Of a stretch of 26,457 nucleotides of DNA, positions 8,838 to 16,631 are shown piece by piece. The position numbers were made by a program, and so were the translations under genes. The notes beneath the pieces were generated by a model that saw nothing but the letters and a program-made list of their open reading frames with translations, was not told the DNA's origin and did not search any database. Origin of the DNA: a virus; the IMG/VR virus record IMGVR_UViG_3300042509_003225, positions 1-26,457 of that record; one strand, written 5' to 3'. Position 1 is the first letter of the stretch; each line of letters opens with the position of its first letter.

Positions 8838-9895
8838 TAACCGAAGAAAAATTGCTTAGTGCTCTGCACACAGCTATAGATGACACAACTACGGAACATA
8901 TTAAGCTTGTGGACTCAAGCGTGTGGCGAGATGGAGCAGCTCCAGAAGTGGAGTTACCCACAGACCGCAGAGCTATCTGGACTGAGCCTTATCCTGGAAT
9001 ATACATCATCAACGTCAACGGAGTAAGACATTTCAAAAAGCAGTTCGGATCGATTCAAGAGCTTTTTAAAAAGGCGGTAGCCGCGAATTACACGATAAAT
9101 TCTTTAGCCTTTGACGTGCCTTCGAAGCCCAGACTTTTTAACTTTAAAAGTACAGAGAAAACTAGTGTAGCCATAATTACTATGTTTTCTCCAAAAGCCT
9201 CAAGAGACTGCTGGTTAGAATTTATTAAAAATGTGCAATTTCCTGACGATGTCGAAGTTGATGTGATTCTGGGAGATAATAGCGGAAACACAAACGTAAA
9301 AAATCTACAAGTTCAGCTAAAGAGTGAGTTGTCTTTAAAATATAGAGACATACACATTTTAGATTTGGGAGACCCTTACGAGGTTAAACCTGAAGACCAC
9401 TATCTAGAAATGCACAAGCATGCTCATGTGGCTGTGAATTATTCGATACTGCTGCAAGAACCCTCCAAGCACTTCGACTATATACTAAAAATAGAGGACG
9501 ATATGGAGCCTCCAGAGGACGGATTTGTAAGACTCTACGAGCAGATAAAAAATTTAGAGAAACAGAAAAAGAAAGTGGCTTGCGTAGGAGGGTACTATAG
9601 GCAGAAACTGGACCCTTCGACACCATGCCTATCTATGCAACCTTTCATATGGGGTAAGACTCCCAAAATTGAAGACATGCAGCCTAGACTGATACGGGTA
9701 GAGATGCAAGGAGGAGGATTCTCTTTGTACAACTGTAAAGCGTTACAAGAGGTGCTTCCGTATAGGCTGACGTTTAAAAGACCTCACGGTAATTTTTATA
9801 TGACTGGCTGGGACGGTAGCATTGGAGAAGAATGGTCAGCGTCTGGATGGGAACAATACTGCGACGGAACACTTTTTTGTAAGCATCATTTTTAA
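8834..9895 (+). CDS. GT-A fold glycosyltransferase (GT2-like)
   Basis: 353 residues. An N-terminal extension of about 110 residues has no recognised fold. The catalytic domain starts with VAIITMFSP. It has an acidic metal-binding motif in LKIEDDME (E221-D222-D223), then a GGGFSLYNC segment and a YMTGWDGSIGEEWSASGW stretch. It ends in CKHHF, whose His residues could complete the metal site. This order (DxD, GGxF, WDxxIGE, final His) fits an inverting GT-A enzyme. The start overlaps the stop of the fibre-like gene by 4 bases, suggesting translational coupling, and the next transferase begins 3 bases after its end. Specificity unknown. Confidence 0.8.
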   Translation: MITEEKLLSALHTAIDDTTTEHIKLVDSSVWRDGAAPEVELPTDRRAIWTEPYPGIYIINVNGVRHFKKQFGSIQELFKKAVAANYTINSLAFDVPSKPRLFNFKSTEKTSVAIITMFSPKASRDCWLEFIKNVQFPDDVEVDVILGDNSGNTNVKNLQVQLKSELSLKYRDIHILDLGDPYEVKPEDHYLEMHKHAHVAVNYSILLQEPSKHFDYILKIEDDMEPPEDGFVRLYEQIKNLEKQKKKVACVGGYYRQKLDPSTPCLSMQPFIWGKTPKIEDMQPRLIRVEMQGGGFSLYNCKALQEVLPYRLTFKRPHGNFYMTGWDGSIGEEWSASGWEQYCDGTLFCKHHF

Positions 9896-9898
9896 GCC

Positions 9899-10693
9899 AT
9901 GAACTACCTTTCTGCCACAACCATAGTTAAAAATGAAAAGCACTATATTAAAGAGTGGCTGGCTTACTACAAGAGCATGGGAGTCGAGCAGTTCTATATC
10001 TTTGATAACGGATCCACGGACGGAACAGAAGACGAAGTGTATGATTTACCCTTTTCGGACGATATAAACTTCATAGACTTTAAACTAAATAAAACAGACA
10101 AAATTGCTTCCGCTTATAACTTCGCAGTTGAATACTTTAAGAGCAAAACAGAGTGGATGATATTTTGTGATCCTGACGAGTTTTTTATACCTCAAGCTGT
10201 GGATGATTTGAGGAAATTTCTTGAAGACTACGAGGAGTTTTCTGGAGTAGGCGCAAACTGGAGAACGTACGGATCTTCTGGACACATTCTGCGACCAGTC
10301 TCAGGTCTTTGTGTTGAGAATTTTTTAAACAGAGGCAAAGACGACTGGTGCGTGAACTTGCACGTCAAAAGCATTGTAAAACCTAGCGAGGTGATAGGTT
10401 ATCTAAATCCTCATGTATTTAATACTTTAAAAGGAACTGCTGACGAGAACGGAGAATTAATTAAAGGAGAAACTCCAGGTAGACTAGAAGCTGTTAATGG
10501 GAGTAAGATAAGAGTTAATCAATATTTTACAAGAGCTTACGAGGATTATCTAGAAAAGTACAGAGCTAGCGACAAAACTTCGAGTAACTTTAAAGAACGT
10601 GCGGATATTGATTGGTTTGATGCCTACGACATTAATGAAGTCTATGACGATACCGCAAAACAATACGCAGAGCAAATAAGACAAAATTTATAA
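9899..10693 (+). CDS. GT92/DUF23-type glycosyltransferase
   Basis: 264 residues. It opens with SATTIVKNEKHYIKEWLAYY and then GVEQFYIFDNGSTDGT. This is the signature of the GT92 (DUF23) / Glyco_tranf_2_4 group, in which the NEKxYIxEWLxYY helix follows the first strand and DNGSxDGT ends the second. The metal-binding motif is CDPDEFF (D91-P-D93-E94). A conserved NLHVKSIVKP segment and an NPHVFN element follow. It lies between two other transferases with 3-base and 1-base gaps. Family membership is clear; donor sugar and acceptor are not. Confidence 0.88.
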   Translation: MNYLSATTIVKNEKHYIKEWLAYYKSMGVEQFYIFDNGSTDGTEDEVYDLPFSDDINFIDFKLNKTDKIASAYNFAVEYFKSKTEWMIFCDPDEFFIPQAVDDLRKFLEDYEEFSGVGANWRTYGSSGHILRPVSGLCVENFLNRGKDDWCVNLHVKSIVKPSEVIGYLNPHVFNTLKGTADENGELIKGETPGRLEAVNGSKIRVNQYFTRAYEDYLEKYRASDKTSSNFKERADIDWFDAYDINEVYDDTAKQYAEQIRQNL

Positions 10694-10694
10694 T

Positions 10695-11507
10695 ATGGAA
10701 AAAATTCCCTGGTTCATCTGTCTTAACGACAGAAAAAACATATATAACGATCTAGCTAAAATAGCGGCCAAATCGTCGGAGGTGTGCGAAAATTTTGACC
10801 GTTACTGTCTGTATGCTGGAGAAGACCAAGCATTCGTAGATTACCTTACAGGTACAGGAGTCACAGTCATTAAACATAAATCGACATTTACTGACGATAT
10901 AAACAAGACAAATCGAATCCCTGGTGAAAAACTATTGATGCAGGGTACGTATATGCGTATGGATATTCCAAAAGTAATGCATGAGCGCGGACTAGACTAC
11001 TCGCACTACTTCTATACAGATACTGACGTAATTTTTCAGAAAGACCCATATACCGAACTTGTAGATAATCTACCCTCCACTATAGCAGCTACAGGAGAAT
11101 TTACAGAGCAAGGCAATGTTAAGAACTTGTTTAATGCAGGAGTTATGCTGTGTAACACACGATACATGTACAACAGTTACGAAGATCTTATACAGTTTGT
11201 AAAACTAGGTAAGTACAACTTTCAAGCTCATGATCAAGGAGCTTTAAATATTTTTTACAAAGACGCAGTCTGCAAATTTTCAGATCTTCTTAATTGGAAG
11301 ATTTACTGGGGAATTAACAAAGAAGCTTATCTTGTCCATTTTCACGGACTTAAAATAGACCGTCTGGAAGACTTTGTTACCCTGGACCGTGAAAAGTTTT
11401 TACAAAAATGGCCTATGATTAGGCATATTGTAAACTACAAGCCAGACACAGGCGAAGCGCTTAACTATTACTACAACACATATAAACAACAGCTAGCTTC
11501 TTTGTAA
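10695..11507 (+). CDS. GT8-like glycosyltransferase, tandem paralogue 1
   Basis: 270 residues. It starts IPWFICLND and has FYTDTDVIFQ (DTD at 109-111), LFNAGVMLCN (about 145-154), a HDQGALN element and HFHGLK near the C-terminus. DxD, FNxGxMLxN, DQxxLN and HxxG are the GT8 retaining-transferase motifs, the last His binding the metal. It probably transfers glucose or galactose (family knowledge, not visible here). The next gene is a clear paralogue with all motifs in the same order. The ATG follows TTATAAT with no SD sequence. Confidence 0.85.
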   Translation: MEKIPWFICLNDRKNIYNDLAKIAAKSSEVCENFDRYCLYAGEDQAFVDYLTGTGVTVIKHKSTFTDDINKTNRIPGEKLLMQGTYMRMDIPKVMHERGLDYSHYFYTDTDVIFQKDPYTELVDNLPSTIAATGEFTEQGNVKNLFNAGVMLCNTRYMYNSYEDLIQFVKLGKYNFQAHDQGALNIFYKDAVCKFSDLLNWKIYWGINKEAYLVHFHGLKIDRLEDFVTLDREKFLQKWPMIRHIVNYKPDTGEALNYYYNTYKQQLASL

Positions 11508-11509
11508 TT

Positions 11510-12313
11510 ATGAGCTCAATACCCTGGTTCATCTGTCTTAATGATCTATATCAAGAGCAAGCAAAAGTGGCTGTAGCTACTGCCGAAATTTGTAAAAACT
11601 TTAAGCGCTATTGTCTGTATAACGGCAATGATGAGGCTTTTGTTCGTTTCTTGGAGAGCTATGAGGTGACTGTAATAAGAGGAGAGTGCGCTATACATGA
11701 CGAAATCCACGAGTATGTGTCTGACCCTAACGAAGTGCGCACAGCCTGTTCCACATATCTTAGGTTAGATGTTCCTGTTGTACTTAAAAAGCTCGAGGTT
11801 AAAGCATCGCATTATCTGTATACGGATGTGGATGTTCTTTTCCAAAGTGACCCGTACGAGTTACTCAACAGCTATTTGCCAGAGACTTTTGCTGCTGCAG
11901 GAGAGAACGCTAAAAATTGTGATGTAAGCAAACATTTTAATGCAGGAGTGCTGTGGTGCAATAGTGAGTACATGCTCGAAACATACGACGCGCTCATCAC
12001 AAGCATTACAGATAAACAGTTTAAATTCGCAGGAAGAGACCAGGGAGCTCTGAATAGCTTTTATAAGACCTCAGTTAAAAAGCTTAGCGATCTATTGAAT
12101 TGGAAAACTTACTGGGGTATAAATGATGATGCAAGCATTATACATTATCACGGAATGCAGAGCGATCGTGCTGAAAAACTGATTGAGCTTGGAGCCTCTC
12201 TTTTTGCTGAACGAATCCCTGGATTAAAGCCGCTGGTATGTCATAGTAAACACGCGGAGGAATCAATAATTCACTATTATCGTAAATTTCAAAGCCTGCT
12301 AAAAACTTTATGA
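11510..12313 (+). CDS. GT8-like glycosyltransferase, tandem paralogue 2
   Basis: 267 residues, homologous along its whole length to the preceding gene: IPWFICLND start, LYTDVDVLFQ (DVD at 106-108), HFNAGVLWCN, RDQGALNSFY, LLNWKTYWGIN and HYHGMQ. All GT8-type motifs are intact, so both copies should be active, perhaps on successive positions of the same glycan. At the DNA level a 20-base stretch encoding PWFICLN is identical in the two genes although most of the rest has diverged. The stop overlaps the sulfotransferase start in an ATGA junction. Confidence 0.85.
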   Translation: MSSIPWFICLNDLYQEQAKVAVATAEICKNFKRYCLYNGNDEAFVRFLESYEVTVIRGECAIHDEIHEYVSDPNEVRTACSTYLRLDVPVVLKKLEVKASHYLYTDVDVLFQSDPYELLNSYLPETFAAAGENAKNCDVSKHFNAGVLWCNSEYMLETYDALITSITDKQFKFAGRDQGALNSFYKTSVKKLSDLLNWKTYWGINDDASIIHYHGMQSDRAEKLIELGASLFAERIPGLKPLVCHSKHAEESIIHYYRKFQSLLKTL

Positions 12314-13218
12314 ATATTATCTACAATAAAAAACACGACTACGTGATGTGTTACGTGCCCAAGGCAGGATGCAGCCTCATGCGTAAAATATACAAAGACT
12401 TTCACGAAGATGAGTACTCTTCTTGGGACGGGCTTAATTTCAGCTCGCTATTTGTTACCGGCAACGACAAGCCTCAGGTCTATGCAACAAGCAACAAGTT
12501 TATTTTGGTTAGGAATCCTTATAAGCGAGTACTCAGCGCCTACTATGATAAGTTCTTACATGTCCAGGGAAGCCAAACAACTCTTTCTGTAAAGTTTGTA
12601 AATTTATTTAAATTGTACTGTATTACAAAAGATGCAGAGCTGGTAGCCACTGCTTCAGACAATGACGAGCTGCATAGATTGTCTCCGTCATTAAAATCAT
12701 TGATCAGAAAGGCGAAGCTGCCGATCAACCTAGGTGATGTGCCTGACGACTTTGATACTTCGTTTAGAAGGTATCTGGAGTTTTTAAAGTTCTTTAAAGC
12801 TAACGGAATCTTCAATCTCGAAGAGCACCACGAACTTCAGTGCTTTTATCCCTACCCTGGCTGGGAGCTCGACAGGATTTTAAAAGATATATATGTAATG
12901 GATATTGAACGTCTTCCTGACGGTGTAGCAGAGTTTTACGGAAGATTTTTAAGCGAAGGGGATCTTGCCCGGATAAAAGAGCTGACTGCACAAAATTTAA
13001 AAGTACATGCGAACAGGAACAGCACCGCCCCTAAAAAAGATCTGAGAGGCAGCATTTCTGCAACCACACACGGAGACGAAATTGTGAAATTGGCTACAGA
13101 AACCAACACACTACCAGATCATTTCACTATGTTTGATCCGGACACAGAGAGCTTGTTTTACGAGATATTTGCAAAAGACTTTACCGCGTTTAACTATAAG
13201 AGAATGTATGAAAAATAA
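12310..13218 (+). CDS. Sulfotransferase, PAPS-dependent carbohydrate type
   Basis: 302 residues. The 5'-phosphosulfate loop is VPKAGCSLMRKIY (16-28) and the 3'-phosphate-binding segment is FILVRNPYKRVLSAYYDKF (64-82), matching the RNPYxRxxSxY signature of the Sulfotransfer_2 (HNK-1 / chondroitin-type) family. These enzymes move a sulfate from PAPS to a sugar hydroxyl. Its place among glycosyltransferases, with overlapping start and end, argues that it sulfates the glycan this cluster builds. No membrane anchor is present, unlike eukaryotic Golgi relatives, so it acts in the cytoplasm. PAPS would have to come from the host. A heparan-type subfamily assignment cannot be excluded. Confidence 0.87.
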   Translation: MNIIYNKKHDYVMCYVPKAGCSLMRKIYKDFHEDEYSSWDGLNFSSLFVTGNDKPQVYATSNKFILVRNPYKRVLSAYYDKFLHVQGSQTTLSVKFVNLFKLYCITKDAELVATASDNDELHRLSPSLKSLIRKAKLPINLGDVPDDFDTSFRRYLEFLKFFKANGIFNLEEHHELQCFYPYPGWELDRILKDIYVMDIERLPDGVAEFYGRFLSEGDLARIKELTAQNLKVHANRNSTAPKKDLRGSISATTHGDEIVKLATETNTLPDHFTMFDPDTESLFYEIFAKDFTAFNYKRMYEK

Positions 13219-14209
13219 AATTTGTTTGGTTCTTCCCTATTACGGACCGTTTCATGCCTACTTTAATTTGTTTCTACATAGTGTAGGCAGAAACAAAGAC
13301 TTTTTTGATTTGTTGCTGGTTACAGATCATCCTGTGCCCGATCTACCCTCGAACGTTTATAACAAAATCTATTCAGTTGATGAGGTAGGTAAGAGAATAA
13401 CTGCAGCTATCAAAGATTGGTTTTCGGTAGATGTGGCTACACCCTTTCCTGAAGGCAAGATGTCCAACGGAAGACCGGCGCTGTATAAACTGTGCGATTA
13501 CAAATTTCTTTATGGTGACGTGTTTGCTGAAGAATTGCAGAGCTACCCTTATTGGGGGTTTGTAGACTGCGATCTTATTTTTGGAGATGCTTCCAAATTT
13601 CTTCAAGACTTTGAACAATACGACTTTATAGGCAACAGAGGTCATCTTTGTTTTTTAAAGAAAGGGGACAAAGCTAAAAATATTTTATTGGATGTGTCTA
13701 ACTGGCCAAATCACCCAAATTACATGCCGTCTAGACTAAAAGAAGCCAAGGAAAGTATCCCGAAGACTAGAGATCAACACCTACTAGATGAGGGATGGTT
13801 TCAATGTACACTTAAAATGTATGCCGGACTTTATCCTGATAAGTTCAAGTATTTTTATACTGCTTACTCGGGAATAGTGGCAGACACTTATCACCCAGGA
13901 GCTGAAAATAAATTATATTTTGATAAGCTACAGGCCAGGTTTGAATTCCCTGAAAAGCTACCAAATGGAGTAGCTCAAACAACTTTTAAAAATTTTGAAG
14001 AGCAGTATTTTGCGTATTTAGACGGCAGGGTTTTTCGCAAGAGCTTTGCAAATGCTTACGATTCTTGCGAGCACTTGTATGTACATCTCATAGGACGTAC
14101 GTCTTATGCTAGCAATAATGTCGGATTCAAAGACTACGACTCAAAACTGAACTTCACCATTAAACCTATTTTAACCTTCGACAAAATCGAAGAAGACTAC
14201 GAAATCTAA
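13208..14209 (+). CDS. DUF6625-like glycosyltransferase
   Basis: 333 residues from the ATG at 13208, chosen because the KICLVLPYYG strand begins immediately after it; an in-frame ATG at 13133 would overlap the sulfotransferase by 86 bases and add no conserved sequence. Features: LPYYGPFHAYFNLFLHS, LLLVTDHP, KLCDYKFLYGDVF, then YWGFVDCDLIFGD (D120-C-D122), a DxD-type metal site. This order is what I recall of the DUF6625 family, found in bacterial and phage glycan loci. It overlaps the sulfotransferase by 11 bases and is the last gene of the glycan block. Confidence 0.82.
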   Translation: MKNKICLVLPYYGPFHAYFNLFLHSVGRNKDFFDLLLVTDHPVPDLPSNVYNKIYSVDEVGKRITAAIKDWFSVDVATPFPEGKMSNGRPALYKLCDYKFLYGDVFAEELQSYPYWGFVDCDLIFGDASKFLQDFEQYDFIGNRGHLCFLKKGDKAKNILLDVSNWPNHPNYMPSRLKEAKESIPKTRDQHLLDEGWFQCTLKMYAGLYPDKFKYFYTAYSGIVADTYHPGAENKLYFDKLQARFEFPEKLPNGVAQTTFKNFEEQYFAYLDGRVFRKSFANAYDSCEHLYVHLIGRTSYASNNVGFKDYDSKLNFTIKPILTFDKIEEDYEI

Positions 14210-14236
14210 GTATTGCCTGATTAAATAATAGGGCAA

Positions 14237-14258
14237 ATTTATGGTATAATATATTGAT
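14237..14258 (+). promoter_or_regulatory. Extended -10 promoter, shared motif copy A
   Basis: A perfect TGN-TATAAT extended -10 (TATAAT at 14245-14250) lies 53 bases upstream of the ATG at 14304, with no convincing -35. Twenty-one of 22 bases match the element at 18925-18946, including the downstream ATATTGAT that host sigma factors would not normally require. Confidence 0.7.
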
Positions 14259-14303
14259 ACCTAGACATGTTGTCCTGGTAGCCTTTTAACCACCCAACAA
14301 AAC

Positions 14304-14858
14304 ATGAACGTTAAAATTAACCTGAATAAGTACTTCACTGAAAGCCAGCTCAGCCGCGTCAATGTCGATGCCGCGACTTTGGTCGAAGCCGCAGAAAATG
14401 CTTTTAAAACCAGAGCATTTACAGAAGGAGACAAGCCTGACACGTACCTGATAACCATTCCCACAGAATGGGTGAATCCGGTACTTGTTACTTTAAAGCC
14501 TGGAGATACAGGAACGTTTACGTTCGAAGCCAGACCCGGAGTAGATGAACTTCCGTCGAAGCGCCTGCGAGCTGACGCTTCTCTAACTCCTGATCCGTTT
14601 GACTCTGCGGAGCTCGTGATGTACGGAAGAACTGCTCTGGGGAGAGATGCGACACACGAAGATTCAACCTTCGAGCTTGTGACTATAATCACGAAGCAGG
14701 GCACTGGTCCGCAGCCAATCCATCCTGACACTCTCATCAAGAATTACTTCTTGCTGCCTGGAGGTTCACCGATGGCGATCTCGGTCGACGAGTTTGCTGT
14801 AAGACTCAAGCAGAGCTATGTGTTCTGGGCCGACAAAGTGATACTCGCGGACAGATGA
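14304..14858 (+). CDS. DUF3228-like protein of unknown function
   Basis: 184 residues, cytoplasmic, no membrane segment. The second half has ELVMYGRTAL, FELVTIITKQG, QPIHPDTLIKNYFL, and an EFAVRLKQSYVFWADK end. The order (VxxYxRxxL, then a WxIV-type strand, P.T..RN, GGS, and a final YxxSVxFW helix) resembles what I recall of DUF3228. The match is from memory and would need a profile search. It is the first gene after the promoter at 14237, with a ~47-base leader and no SD sequence. A 67-residue ORF follows 1 base after its stop. A shadow ORF on the opposite strand (14261-14740) is rejected. Confidence 0.7.
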   Translation: MNVKINLNKYFTESQLSRVNVDAATLVEAAENAFKTRAFTEGDKPDTYLITIPTEWVNPVLVTLKPGDTGTFTFEARPGVDELPSKRLRADASLTPDPFDSAELVMYGRTALGRDATHEDSTFELVTIITKQGTGPQPIHPDTLIKNYFLLPGGSPMAISVDEFAVRLKQSYVFWADKVILADR

Positions 14859-14859
14859 T

Positions 14860-15063
14860 ATGTGCTCTCCATACATGCCTAACCCGCACGGAAGCGCGAG
14901 GACTATCGCAGAATCTGCGAATGCCCGAAGCAGCATGCTCAGAGACGAGGATTATTGGCAGCCCATAATCATGGAGCGGCCTTGGTTGTTTCCTCAGCTT
15001 AAAAGGACTGGGGTATGGGACACCCTAGGACGCATTAGAAAGAGAGGTAAAAAACGTCCCTGA
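14860..15063 (+). CDS. Small hypothetical protein, 67 residues
   Basis: It starts 1 base after the DUF3228-like stop, in the same transcription unit, and ends 32 bases before a strong terminator. The sequence is polar with a basic tail (RKRGKKRP) and a DEDYWQPIIMERPWLFPQL centre. No known motif is recognised. The tight spacing and the terminator right behind it support a real gene. The basic tail could bind nucleic acid (weak inference). Confidence 0.6.
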   Translation: MCSPYMPNPHGSARTIAESANARSSMLRDEDYWQPIIMERPWLFPQLKRTGVWDTLGRIRKRGKKRP

Positions 15064-15094
15064 AGCCAGGCTAAACAAGAGTTAGGCATACAAG

Positions 15095-15126
15095 AAAAGG
15101 GTGGAGATATTCTCCGCCCTTTTTTT
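15095..15126 (+). terminator. Rho-independent terminator
   Basis: AGGGTGGAGA (15098-15107) pairs with TCTCCGCCCT (15111-15120) with one G-U wobble and a 3-base TAT loop, preceded by As and followed by a run of Ts to 15126. It ends the 14304-15063 transcription unit. Confidence 0.92.
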
Positions 15127-15155
15127 AGCTATTAGGTGGCTTTTAGGCTAGAACC

Positions 15156-15164
15156 TGCTATTAT
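15156..15164 (+). promoter_or_regulatory. Extended -10 element directly before a start codon
   Basis: TGC-TATTAT (TATTAT at 15159-15164) sits 6 bases before the ATG at 15171, immediately after the terminator. If transcription starts 6-7 bases downstream as usual, the mRNA would begin at or next to the ATG (leaderless). No good -35 is seen. Confidence 0.45.
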
Positions 15165-15170
15165 AGAAGT

Positions 15171-15431
15171 ATGCGATTGCTGCCTGCCAATATAGTTAAG
15201 CTAGCCAAGTCTTTAGAGCTTAGAAAGCTTATTGAGGCCAAGGAGCGGTCTGACGCAGGCGACTACACAACAAAAAATAAAATACTTCAAGACATTCTTA
15301 ACAAAAGCCCCAAGCAGTTTAAGATAGACTCAAAGTTAAATGAAAAATATGTAGGCATAACGCATATTCCTTCCGGATTTAAAATACACACGCAAAGAAA
15401 GCTGATTCCTTCAAATATAGAATATAAATGA
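15171..15431 (+). CDS. Small hypothetical phage protein, 86 residues
   Basis: The N-terminal half is helical and charged (LLPANIVKLAKSLELRKLIEA). The C-terminal half has a compact pattern YVGITHIPSGFKIH followed by a basic QRKLIP, which looks conserved and beta-rich but which I cannot place in a named family. It is the first gene after the terminator at 15095 and overlaps the next gene by 4 bases (ATGA). The start may be leaderless. It shares an operon with PhoH. Confidence 0.65.
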   Translation: MRLLPANIVKLAKSLELRKLIEAKERSDAGDYTTKNKILQDILNKSPKQFKIDSKLNEKYVGITHIPSGFKIHTQRKLIPSNIEYK

Positions 15432-15874
15432 AAGTTAAACAGGTTTGCGAAGAGTTGTTAGGTGGTAGAAAGTACCCGCTAACTTCACTACTTGGAGAAG
15501 TTATAGAAGCGTTACAGGCTCTGTTAAAGCTGGACTTTAAAGAGTTCTTAGGAGAATTTAGGCAAATCATTTTTGAGCTTCAAATACATATACATCAAAC
15601 AACAGGAGCAGATTTTGACCTCTTGTTTTGCACTGATGTAATTAACGAAGGATACCTTAGGCGAAAGGTGTGGATAGAGCTGTTCTCCCTGTTTGATATC
15701 CCGTTTCACAATAAGTATCTGATTAACGGAAGTAATTTTCGCAGAGCCCATAAGATAAAAGCAGCGTTTAAGCTGGCTGGGCTAAGATTAAATGTCCTGC
15801 ACGCGGTAAGTCTGAGTGAAAAATACAAACAGATTTATCCGGACAATCCAACCAAAGGCATATACGTAAAATAA
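15428..15874 (+). CDS. Hypothetical protein, 148 residues, mostly helical
   Basis: The start overlaps the previous stop in an ATGA junction, and the stop is 1 base before the phoH start, so it lies in the middle of a three-gene operon. The first half contains LLGEVIEALQALL and FLGEFRQIIFEL, helices with acidic pairs faintly like all-alpha NTP pyrophosphatases (MazG type). The full ExxE...ExxD signature is not present, so that is not claimed. The second half has a VWIELFSLFDIPFHNKYLI segment and a basic NFRRAHKIKAAFKLAGLRL stretch. Function unknown. Confidence 0.65.
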   Translation: MKVKQVCEELLGGRKYPLTSLLGEVIEALQALLKLDFKEFLGEFRQIIFELQIHIHQTTGADFDLLFCTDVINEGYLRRKVWIELFSLFDIPFHNKYLINGSNFRRAHKIKAAFKLAGLRLNVLHAVSLSEKYKQIYPDNPTKGIYVK

Positions 15875-15875
15875 T

Positions 15876-16631
15876 ATGACAAAACCAAAAACGCCCGCAA
15901 AACCAGACACTAGCCCTAAGGTGTACCAGAGAGAAAAAATTTCTTTCGAGCTTAAAATTCGCGAGCTTCCATGGACCGAAAAGCAAAAAGCTTTAATTGA
16001 GCTAGGATCAGCTAGAGACAGCAGAATTATCTTCTTGTCTGGTCCTGCAGGAAGCAGCAAGACCACCTGCGCAATGAGAATCGGACTAGAGATGTTAAAC
16101 AGTAAGAAGGTGTCCGACCTTGTCTTTGTGCGGGCTGCTGTAGAGTCTGCAGACTCAAAGCTCGGCTATCTTCCTGGAGACATTAACGGAAAGTATGAGC
16201 CTTATATGGGACCTTTCGAAGATAAACTGGAAGAGTTGCTGTGTGCCGGAGATGTTAAAAAACTAAAAGCTGAAAATAGGTTTATCTACCAGCCCATTAA
16301 TTTTGTTAGAGGGGCTAGCTGGACAGCTAAATTAATTATAATCGACGAGTGCCAAGATCTAACAATTAACGAGATTCAGACTCTGATGACTCGTATAGGG
16401 AAGTTTACAAAAATGATTTTGTGTGCAGATCCCAAGCAGTCTGACCTACCTAAGAACAAACAAGGAGGCTTTGAAAAGTGCGCTCACATGTTCAATACTG
16501 TCGAAGCTCAGCAGTTCGGCATATATAGCGTAGCTTTTGATTCTTCGGACATTGTTCGTAGCGAACTCTGCAGATTCATAGTGAAAACTTTTGAAGAGAA
16601 TCCTGCAGTAATGGAGTCTAAAAAAAATTAG
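15876..16631 (+). CDS. phoH: PhoH-family ATPase
   Basis: 251 residues. Walker A is GPAGSSKTT (56-64). Then come VRAAVESADSKLGYLPGD, the PhoH-specific loop, and FVRGASWTAK before the Walker B LIIIDECQD (D157-E158). MILCADPKQSDLP follows. These match PhoH-like P-loop ATPases, common in large and marine phages and related to RNA helicase-like domains. Its role in phage infection is not settled (phosphate-stress or RNA-metabolism links are proposed). The C-terminal extension of some PhoH2 proteins is absent. The N-terminal ~20 residues are Pro/Lys-rich. The start follows AAAATAAT with no SD. The stop overlaps the convergent membrane-protein gene by 4 bases. Confidence 0.95.
   Translation: MTKPKTPAKPDTSPKVYQREKISFELKIRELPWTEKQKALIELGSARDSRIIFLSGPAGSSKTTCAMRIGLEMLNSKKVSDLVFVRAAVESADSKLGYLPGDINGKYEPYMGPFEDKLEELLCAGDVKKLKAENRFIYQPINFVRGASWTAKLIIIDECQDLTINEIQTLMTRIGKFTKMILCADPKQSDLPKNKQGGFEKCAHMFNTVEAQQFGIYSVAFDSSDIVRSELCRFIVKTFEENPAVMESKKN

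Noticed and set aside
13133-13207. Upstream ATG extension of the DUF6625-like gene
   Set aside because: It overlaps the sulfotransferase coding region by 86 bases, and the family's N-terminal strand starts right after the ATG at 13208.
14213-14237. Terminator after the glycan block (TTGCC...GGCAA)
   Set aside because: Only a 5-bp stem with a long AT loop and no real T-run; too weak to call.
14261-14740. 159-residue open frame on the minus strand
   Set aside because: It lies fully opposite the DUF3228-like gene, has no recognisable motif, and the plus-strand frame has a promoter, neighbours and a family-like pattern.
15428-15874. MazG-like pyrophosphatase
   Set aside because: The acidic helices are suggestive, but the ExxE...ExxD metal-binding signature is incomplete, so the gene is left as unknown.
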